A stretch of 64,000 nucleotides of DNA from a virus, in IMG/VR virus record IMGVR_UViG_3300042540_001822, positions 124,001 to 188,000 of that record; one strand, 5' to 3'. The notes beneath the pieces are model-generated. The model searched no databases and had not been told where the DNA came from. It saw nothing but the letters and a program-made list of their open reading frames with translations. The first letter of the stretch is position 1. Each line of letters starts with the position of its first letter. Shown here piece after piece: positions 57,894 to 64,000 of the stretch. A program made the position numbers and the translations under genes.

Positions 57894-59048
57894 TTAAAAA
57901 AGAGTATTAATCATGAAAAGGTTGGGAGAAATCGGGTGGTGACCCATTACTTCTATGAAGCGGTTGATTGGATCTAAAATTGTTTTGGTGAACTGTTGGT
58001 CTAAATCCACCGGAGGAGCATACTCGTAAGGGTAATTTCCTTGAGAATAGGCAAAAACATTGTTTTCCTGTGGATTATTGGTTTTAACAAAGTAAAATCT
58101 AACTTTTTCTCCGCTTCCTAACAGGGGATATTTGTCCTTGTACTTCGAGTTGTTTAGTATGTAATTATGATAGCCAGAAGCTCTGACGTGAATAGGGGTA
58201 GCCTTGGCAAATTCGAAACCTGTGGTGTCGTTTAAAATGAACTTCTCGTAGTTGTTAACCGAAATAGCCAAGGCGATCCGTTCTGGTTCCTGGGCTTTAA
58301 AATCTTTCTTGATTGATTTTAACTCTGTAACGAACTCCCTAATGTTGAAAGACCTACCTTTCGTTAAAATAAACTTAGTTAAGTACATTAGCTTCTCACG
58401 AACAAAGGCAGGTGTGCCTCCTTTTATCATCTCAACTCCAGTGGTTTTGATGTTGCTTAGAGGTTCGAACTCCACACCATCTGAGTAAACTGTGTTCGTA
58501 ACATATTTTTTCTTGCCAAGAAAGATGGCATTAATCGACAAGGTCTCAAGTTCGAAATCCTGATAGTTTTCCGTGTTCCATTTTTTGGCGTAAATCTCAA
58601 AGCACTTTTTAAGATAACCTTTTAATCTAAATTCATTGATTTTTAAAATCAATTCCTTTGGATCTCCTTGCCAGTTACAAGACGCCACGACTTCCTGAAA
58701 TGTTACATAATTGGAGTCAGTATCACCATAGATAGTTAAGGGCCGGTGTACCTTCTTGACATCGGTGACTCCTAGTTTTTCATGAAGATCGACATCATCG
58801 TGCCAGAAATCGTGAAAGTATCTATGAATAATTTTTTCTGAATACTTGATTAAATCCTGTCCCTGAAGAGTAACTGCTTCTGCAACGTCTGTATTAAAGC
58901 AAGCAAAGAAATTATTTCCTACCGCTCCATAGATGGAGTTCATCGTTAACTTTACGGCTTGTTCCTCGTTCTTGAGCTCATTCTTTAGGGAGGTGAGCTC
59001 TTCTATTTTTAATTTTAGTTCTTTCGCATTTAGATTATGTGGTTCCAT
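57894..59048 (-). CDS. DNA polymerase B family, C-terminal half (split polymerase)
   Basis: Starts just before motif B: VKLTMNSIYGAVGNN, then motif C YGDTDSNYV and the KKKY thumb-type motif. It ends SPNLFMINTLF, a possible clamp-binding tail. The N-terminal exonuclease and motif A are absent and no sequence upstream in this frame can supply them, since the clamp gene's stop precedes. ATG at 59048 is used. The missing half must be encoded elsewhere in the genome. T4-like polymerases are normally a single gene. Confidence 0.8.
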   Translation of the reverse strand: MEPHNLNAKELKLKIEELTSLKNELKNEEQAVKLTMNSIYGAVGNNFFACFNTDVAEAVTLQGQDLIKYSEKIIHRYFHDFWHDDVDLHEKLGVTDVKKVHRPLTIYGDTDSNYVTFQEVVASCNWQGDPKELILKINEFRLKGYLKKCFEIYAKKWNTENYQDFELETLSINAIFLGKKKYVTNTVYSDGVEFEPLSNIKTTGVEMIKGGTPAFVREKLMYLTKFILTKGRSFNIREFVTELKSIKKDFKAQEPERIALAISVNNYEKFILNDTTGFEFAKATPIHVRASGYHNYILNNSKYKDKYPLLGSGEKVRFYFVKTNNPQENNVFAYSQGNYPYEYAPPVDLDQQFTKTILDPINRFIEVMGHHPISPNLFMINTLF

Positions 59049-59066
59049 TCTTGTTCCCAATCTAAT

Positions 59067-59828
59067 TTATTTCTCGATGATTCCAATCGCAGTGGAAGTT
59101 TTTGTCTGCTCTGAACAGAAAACGATGCGATTATCGTGAACATAACAGTGGGATGATTCAGAGTCTACATAATTCAAATGCGATTTGTAAATTGAGGAAT
59201 CCATTTTACCTGACCCCTTGATTTCTGAAGTTCCAATGTTTAATTTAAAGTCAAAAGAATCTCCGGTTACCCTAACGTTGTCTTTTTCAATTCGGAAAAC
59301 AAGAAGTTCCTCTGCGTTGGACTCCATGCCACACAAAGAAGATAAAGAAGAAAAATCGGAAGAATACAATTTGAAGTTTGCTTCTGAATCTTCTTTCGAA
59401 TGAACCATTTCTCCAATTGAATCCTCGACATAAGACAGCAAAGAAAGATCTGCACACTTAATCTTAATTTTCAGCGAGTTTGAAATGACATTGAGTTCGG
59501 TAGCCACACAAGATCCATCCAATTTAGAAATCTCAAGATTCAAAAAGATTTCTTCTTCTGCACGGTAGTACCTGAAGCAGTCTATCAATCTAACGACATC
59601 GATCAAACCAATTTTAATTCTTTCGCACTTCAATTTTGCGAATCCTTCGAGTGGTTCGAAAATTTGATCTACTGGAATCGATGCAAATTTCATAACAGAT
59701 TTATCTGGTGTGTGAATTTTGCAAAAAAGTTCAGTTTCATTCAATTCCAATAGAACGCTTCGATCTACAACCTTTAATTTCTTCAGAAATGCGATTAAGT
59801 TGGTGGTACTTAAAACCCTAATTTTCAT
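59067..59828 (-). CDS. Sliding-clamp-like protein (gp45-like), 253 aa
   Basis: Located directly upstream of the polymerase fragment, with a beta-rich sequence (MKIRVLSTTNLIAFLKKLKVV...FDFKLNIGTSEIKGSG) and a fold consistent with T4 gp45/PCNA-like clamps. Sequence identity to gp45 is low by eye, so the call rests on context and size. Confidence 0.6.
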   Translation of the reverse strand: MKIRVLSTTNLIAFLKKLKVVDRSVLLELNETELFCKIHTPDKSVMKFASIPVDQIFEPLEGFAKLKCERIKIGLIDVVRLIDCFRYYRAEEEIFLNLEISKLDGSCVATELNVISNSLKIKIKCADLSLLSYVEDSIGEMVHSKEDSEANFKLYSSDFSSLSSLCGMESNAEELLVFRIEKDNVRVTGDSFDFKLNIGTSEIKGSGKMDSSIYKSHLNYVDSESSHCYVHDNRIVFCSEQTKTSTAIGIIEK

Positions 59829-59892
59829 GTGTTTAAATTTTTATGTTTATTGTATGTCGGGCCCGAGATTTGTTTTCGTCTTTGCCCAAAAT

Positions 59893-61278
59893 TTATTCTT
59901 CTTCTTGTTCTTCGGTTGGTGTTTCTTCTTCTACCTCGAAAATTTGAATGTCGGAATCCAAATTTCTGACGGAAGGTTGTGAAGAGGTAACAAGTAAGGT
60001 GGCAGAAGTCTTTTTAACCGGAATCACCTCGAGAAGTTTTACGACCTTTTCTTGTGCTTTAATAGCCACCTGTGTTGTCTTTATTTGTTGTTTGATGGAT
60101 TTAATTTCCTCTTGAATTTCAACAATGTGATTGGTAGAAAGCTTTACTAGTTGAATCGATGAAAGACGTCCAGAGATGGATTTATTAAACTGGGTCAGGA
60201 ATTCCAAAATCTCTTCGTTTTTCCTTTTGCTTCCGCTCATGTAAATTAAAAATTTCAATTTTGCCTCCAGAAATTCCATTTCGTTGGTCAAATCCTGAAC
60301 ATCCCGATTTAATCTTTTAAGTTTAACATATTCAAGATGAGATTTGAATTCTTCGAGATAGGACTTTACAGAATCAAACTGCCTGACCCCTCCATCTTTG
60401 ATAAAAACAATGTCCTCCTTAACCAAAATTTGAGTTAGCTTTTTTACTGTCTGTGTTAAAGATGTAAACTCGGCAGAGGTGCTTTTATAAAACCAAAGGG
60501 TAATGTCACACTTGCTTTGTGAGTTATTGTTTAACTTGTAGTCGACGCCCAGATTTTCCAATTTTCTGACAATTTTTTCCATAAAGGAATCAAATCTCAT
60601 CACTGGGGGAAGATCAAAAATACGTATGGATTTTTTTTGTTGGTTAGCCTCAAACCCGCTCTCCAATAACCACACATTTTCGTGATCTTCGTATTTGTAA
60701 ATTTTACCGGAGAAATCTTTAAAGTAGGGCTTTAATACCTTGTTCTTTCCCTGTAAAAATTCAACAATGTCCTCAAGCTTACGTGGCAAGATATTGGTTC
60801 GATATCCTACTGCTATGCCAATGATATGGGTTAGCAATCCGATGGGTATTTCCACGTTAAGCCAGTCGTGGCCTCCCTCTTCGTTCTGCTCATTCAAATC
60901 GGAATGCCGAGTAATGATATCTTTCACACCACGGTTTATTCTCACCGAAGTGTATCTTGGAGCGGATGGATTTGGATTGACCGGTGATCCAAAAAATCCA
61001 TCTCCTTCTAAAATGGAGAAGGAACATCCAAAGGGTCTGGCCAATTTTGAAATAGCTCCGGCCAAAGAAGAATCTCCGTGGTGATATAAACCAGTTCTGA
61101 TGACCTCTCCAACTAAACCAATTGTTTTGTGAAAAGTAGACGGACTATTTTCTAAAATAATTCTTTGAACTGGGGTTAGAGAATCGTAGAAATTTGGAAT
61201 ACCTCTGGACTGAAGAACATAAAGAGCATAATCCCTATATTGGGTATTAATTTGGTCTGTAATCGAAATAAAGTTCAA
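59893..61278 (-). CDS. Type II DNA topoisomerase, GyrA/gp52-like subunit
   Basis: GIPNFYDSLTPVQRIILENSP is the start of the breakage-reunion domain, and SAPRYTSVRINRGVKDII carries the active-site Tyr (RYTSVR). A C-terminal coiled coil and acid tail (EVEEETPTEEQEEE) follow. 461 aa. The ATPase subunit is not in this window. Relaxes supercoils during phage replication. Confidence 0.85.
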   Translation of the reverse strand: MNFISITDQINTQYRDYALYVLQSRGIPNFYDSLTPVQRIILENSPSTFHKTIGLVGEVIRTGLYHHGDSSLAGAISKLARPFGCSFSILEGDGFFGSPVNPNPSAPRYTSVRINRGVKDIITRHSDLNEQNEEGGHDWLNVEIPIGLLTHIIGIAVGYRTNILPRKLEDIVEFLQGKNKVLKPYFKDFSGKIYKYEDHENVWLLESGFEANQQKKSIRIFDLPPVMRFDSFMEKIVRKLENLGVDYKLNNNSQSKCDITLWFYKSTSAEFTSLTQTVKKLTQILVKEDIVFIKDGGVRQFDSVKSYLEEFKSHLEYVKLKRLNRDVQDLTNEMEFLEAKLKFLIYMSGSKRKNEEILEFLTQFNKSISGRLSSIQLVKLSTNHIVEIQEEIKSIKQQIKTTQVAIKAQEKVVKLLEVIPVKKTSATLLVTSSQPSVRNLDSDIQIFEVEEETPTEEQEEE

Positions 61279-61377
61279 TTTTCAAATTTTTAATTATAGC
61301 AACAAGAAAAGCTCAATGTTTCTCATTTTAAAATTTAAACGAGTAAACAAAAGATGTGATTTGAAATTAGTGAATGG

Positions 61378-62517
61378 TTAAGAGGTAGACTTATCGCCCT
61401 CGCCTTTAATTGCAGAAGCCAGAACAGGAGCTGGAACATCGTCCATTTCTACCAAAACAAAGTCAATTTGATTCTGGTTTTCCTTCCTCATTTCTTGAAG
61501 AACTTTTTGTAAATCGGTTGCATTTTTGAAAACGATACATCCAGCTGAATACCAACCTATTTCTTCTGTGGTGCCTGTTTTATTTCCTCTGTGAATGTTG
61601 ATTCCATAATTTCCAGTTTCCGCATTTCCAGGAGAAAAGGTGGTGAACTTGGCCTTATTCACATCATCGACAATTGGGAATCTTTCTACCTTTACAGGTC
61701 CAGCCTGTACCAAAGCATCATAATCATTATGTTTACCAATTTTGTAAGGATATACCCCTGGCCGTAAAATTGCCAATCCATCTGGATTAAGAGCTTCTTT
61801 GCTTTTGGCGAACCAATAATTTCTCAATTTAGAAATTAGAAAACTAGCACCTGGAACCGTGGTTCCTTGCATGATGGACAAAGATTTTTCATTTTCTGGA
61901 CTCATCAAAATCAAAGCATCAATAAATCTATTGGGATAATTCTTTTTAACCGAAAGGTAATTTCTAAGACCAACCAGGTTATATTTTTTAAAGTTCATTT
62001 CCCTGGCCAAACCTTTTTTTTCTAAAATGTATTTTAATCCTTCCCAAGACAAATCTTTAACGTCGTCAAATTTGTAATCTCCAGATTTTAATTCTTTGAA
62101 AATTTCTTTTGTTTCAGCCTCATCTGCAGTGGAAACCCCGGCAGAATTTAAAGCCTCAATGTCTTTTTCGGTTGTATCTTTAGAATTAGAAGATTGATCA
62201 CCGGATGTCCAATCCTGAGGGAGAATCCCCTTTTTTTTCAAAGCATCGAGTAATTCTTTATTTTCGTCCTTATGGAATTCCCCGGCAATTTTTTTGCCAA
62301 TTTCGGTTCCATAAAAAAGGTCTGCAACGGAGATCGAGCTTTTACCCAGAGAGGTTGATTTGGACGTACTAGAACTATCCTCAGATGAAGATTTTGTTTC
62401 TTTTGTTGCTTGTTTTAAAATAGATTCACTGGAATCTTCCTGAATTTTGGTGTAGCTATTAGAATTCAGAATAACGAAAAATTCAGAAAATTTCAAAATG
62501 TTTTGTGACACAGACAA
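61378..62517 (-). CDS. L,D-transpeptidase-like protein, 379 aa
   Basis: The C-terminal part shows GNYGINIHRGNKTG and GWYSAGCIVF, matching the HxG...SxGC core of L,D-transpeptidase (YkuD) enzymes that act on peptidoglycan. The first 90 residues are Ser/Thr-rich and disordered, with an F-x-x-F motif (NILKFSEFF) at the N-terminus. Could be a virion-associated muralytic enzyme. Confidence 0.6.
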   Translation of the reverse strand: MSVSQNILKFSEFFVILNSNSYTKIQEDSSESILKQATKETKSSSEDSSSTSKSTSLGKSSISVADLFYGTEIGKKIAGEFHKDENKELLDALKKKGILPQDWTSGDQSSNSKDTTEKDIEALNSAGVSTADEAETKEIFKELKSGDYKFDDVKDLSWEGLKYILEKKGLAREMNFKKYNLVGLRNYLSVKKNYPNRFIDALILMSPENEKSLSIMQGTTVPGASFLISKLRNYWFAKSKEALNPDGLAILRPGVYPYKIGKHNDYDALVQAGPVKVERFPIVDDVNKAKFTTFSPGNAETGNYGINIHRGNKTGTTEEIGWYSAGCIVFKNATDLQKVLQEMRKENQNQIDFVLVEMDDVPAPVLASAIKGEGDKSTS

Positions 62518-62526
62518 GAATTTTTT

Positions 62527-62880
62527 TTAGATTTCTCCATCTGTATATATCTTTCCTGGACTATTTTTTATTAGATAAACAATTAGGGTATTAATAATGA
62601 CACTTGCCCCGCTAATCCAAAATCCAGAAAAAAGTATTGTTAGAATTTGGTAAAAATACCCATCATATTCCAATAAAAACATGAAAGGATTAACCATCTG
62701 ATTGGCGGAAATCAGCAAACCAAATAAGATTCCCACCCAAAAGCCAGAACACTGCATACAGGTCAATAATTTTCCCAAAGTTGGGTACATTACCTGCAAA
62801 TAAATTCTGAGAGGATCAAATATGGAACCATTGACTAAAATACTGGTGATGGCCCAACCTAAAAAACTAAATTCAATCAT
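62527..62880 (-). CDS. DUF1360-like membrane protein, 117 aa
   Basis: The motif LLTCMQCSGFWVGILFGLL (CxxCxGFWxG) is typical of the DUF1360 membrane protein family seen in phages. Several hydrophobic segments. Overlaps the DnaJ gene stop by 4 bases. Function unknown. Confidence 0.7.
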   Translation of the reverse strand: MIEFSFLGWAITSILVNGSIFDPLRIYLQVMYPTLGKLLTCMQCSGFWVGILFGLLISANQMVNPFMFLLEYDGYFYQILTILFSGFWISGASVIINTLIVYLIKNSPGKIYTDGEI

Positions 62881-63914
62881 GACGGAAAGATTTTCTTGTA
62901 AGTAGACAAGAAATCCCTTTGTGTTTCATTTAATTCTTTAGGAATTCTTAATTTTAATCTGATTAATATGTCTCCTCTGAAATCAGAGTTAAATTCAGGA
63001 ATTCCCTTTCCTGCTAACCGGAGAATCTTTCCTGGATCTGATCCAGGAGGTATTGAAATTTTATATTCTCCGTCTGGAATTTCTAAATTTGGAATTTTAA
63101 CCTCTGCACCCATACAGGCATCATAAAAATCAACATCCATATCACAATACAAATTCAGGGAATCACGTTTGTAAAAATGATGTTGAATATCCTCTACAGA
63201 CACAATTAAGTCTCCAGGATCACATGGGGATTTTTCAAAATCTCCACCTCCGTCGATCTTGAAATTTATACCCGTAACTGAACCTTTAGGAACCGTAATG
63301 TCTACCTGTGTTGTCTGTCTTATGGTTCCAGAACCAGAACAAGAATGGCAAGGTGTTTTGGCAGTTTCTCCAAATCCACCACAGGAAAAACACGTTCCAT
63401 CCACAGCCATTTGACCAAACCCTGTATTTACAATTTTTCTATTTACTCCTGTTCCATTACACTGAACACAAAAAACGACCTCAGCATTATGTGCTCCTGT
63501 CCCTTTGCACGGTTCACAAGGAAATCTTTTGAATAGTGTTACCTTTTTCTGTGCTCCCTTTAGTACATCCGCTAGATTAATTTGCAATCTGGCGTTTATA
63601 TTTTTCCCCTTTCGAATTTGTGTTTTATGTTGATGCCAGGAGTTTGCTGAATTGAAATTATTAAAAAAATCTGCAAATGGACTTCCCCAGTTTGCTTGAT
63701 TAGGTCCGCTCCACTTCGGAGAATCATATGCTTTCTTTTTTGAAGGATCCCCTAAAGTTTCGTAGGCTTCGTTTATTTGTTTAAATTTTGCCTCTGCAGA
63801 GGTGTCTCCTGGATTTTTATCTGGATGATATTTTAAGGCCAATCTCCTGTAACTTTTTTTTATTGCATCAGAAGACGCTTCTCTTCCAACTTCTAAAATT
63901 TGATAAAAGTCCAT
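62877..63914 (-). CDS. dnaJ: DnaJ chaperone, full length
   Basis: J domain with YHPDKNPG (HPD near residue 30), a G/F-rich linker, four CxxCxGxG zinc motifs (CEPCKGTG, CVQCNGTG, CFSCGGFG, CHSCSGSG) and C-terminal domains. 345 aa, normal length. Works with Hsp70 to fold or disassemble proteins; likely assists phage assembly or replication. Confidence 0.9.
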   Translation of the reverse strand: MDFYQILEVGREASSDAIKKSYRRLALKYHPDKNPGDTSAEAKFKQINEAYETLGDPSKKKAYDSPKWSGPNQANWGSPFADFFNNFNSANSWHQHKTQIRKGKNINARLQINLADVLKGAQKKVTLFKRFPCEPCKGTGAHNAEVVFCVQCNGTGVNRKIVNTGFGQMAVDGTCFSCGGFGETAKTPCHSCSGSGTIRQTTQVDITVPKGSVTGINFKIDGGGDFEKSPCDPGDLIVSVEDIQHHFYKRDSLNLYCDMDVDFYDACMGAEVKIPNLEIPDGEYKISIPPGSDPGKILRLAGKGIPEFNSDFRGDILIRLKLRIPKELNETQRDFLSTYKKIFPS

Positions 63915-63922
63915 TTGGGATT

Positions 63923-64000
63923 TTAAAATGTGGATTTAAGCCATGATCTAAGTTGATCGATCTTGGTTTTTTTCTTTTTAGGAAGGGATTTCCATTTTTG
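63923..64000 (-). CDS. C-terminus of an upstream gene (partial)
   Basis: Reads KWKSLPKKKKTKIDQLRSWL to a TAA at 63923-63925. Basic tail; start lies beyond the right edge. The family cannot be told. Confidence 0.45.
   Translation of the reverse strand, partial: QKWKSLPKKKKTKIDQLRSWLKSTF

Noticed and set aside
1-64000. CRISPR array, diversity-generating retroelement or insertion sequence
   Set aside because: I saw no spaced direct repeats of CRISPR type, no reverse transcriptase and no transposase motif in the visible proteins.

Overview
The window is strongly AT-rich, almost entirely coded on the minus strand, and packed with short overlapping genes (stop and start codons commonly share 1-4 bases). 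It carries phage-type replication genes: a T4-like family B DNA polymerase fragment, a clamp-like protein and a gp52-like topoisomerase subunit. It also has lysis-type enzymes, a phage-style tRNA and a tmRNA. I read it as part of a large T4-like (jumbo-type) tailed phage. No terminase, portal or capsid gene is visible here. A Bacteroidetes/Flavobacteriia host is inferred from four things: TTTG...TAnnTTTG promoter-like sites, A-rich leaders without Shine-Dalgarno sequences, a Bacteroidetes-style small lipoprotein, and a tmRNA tag that begins with GEN. The genome itself cannot be named from the sequence.

Layout. 1-9.9 kb: thymidylate synthase (its last codons run off the left edge) followed by a hypervariable operon of small proteins. 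Several of these share an N-terminal cassette, a central segment resembling part of thymidylate synthase, and a common C-terminal tail. 9.9-14.4 kb: HAD phosphatase, ribose-5-phosphate isomerase B, a protein with the DnaA DNA-binding domain, and an FkbM-like methyltransferase. 14.4-16.0 kb and 25.1-27.4 kb: two arrays (5 and 7 genes) of paralogous proteins built from a 21-residue (63-bp) repeat. 16.0-25.1 kb: a ppGpp-hydrolase-like HD protein, a flotillin, a tRNA-like RNA, and many RNA-repair-type enzymes (Rnl5-like RNA ligase, calcineurin-like phosphatase, cREC and HAD proteins) with an HNH nuclease. 28-36 kb: GH19-type muralytic enzyme, metallophosphoesterase, type II glutamine synthetase and a holin/spanin-like membrane protein. 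36-51 kb: a glycan-type cluster with several glycosyltransferases, two DegT-family aminotransferases, NeuD-type acyltransferase, PhyH dioxygenase, FkbM and other methyltransferases, a cupin and a second thymidylate-synthase-superfamily protein. 50.4-54.3 kb: tRNA-Ser, tmRNA, a P-loop kinase, ClpP and thioredoxin. 54.3-64 kb: RimK-like ATP-grasp/retropepsin fusion, split DNA polymerase, clamp, topoisomerase subunit, L,D-transpeptidase-like protein, DUF1360-like membrane protein and DnaJ.

How it fits together. The phage appears to bring translation rescue and proteolysis (tmRNA, ClpP, DnaJ, thioredoxin), RNA and tRNA repair, alarmone control, nucleotide and nitrogen metabolism, and a surface-glycan programme. 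A recurring GGATATATAA-like motif sits just upstream of several genes and of the tmRNA, and may be a phage late promoter. Most functional calls rest on motif recognition by eye; no database search was run.
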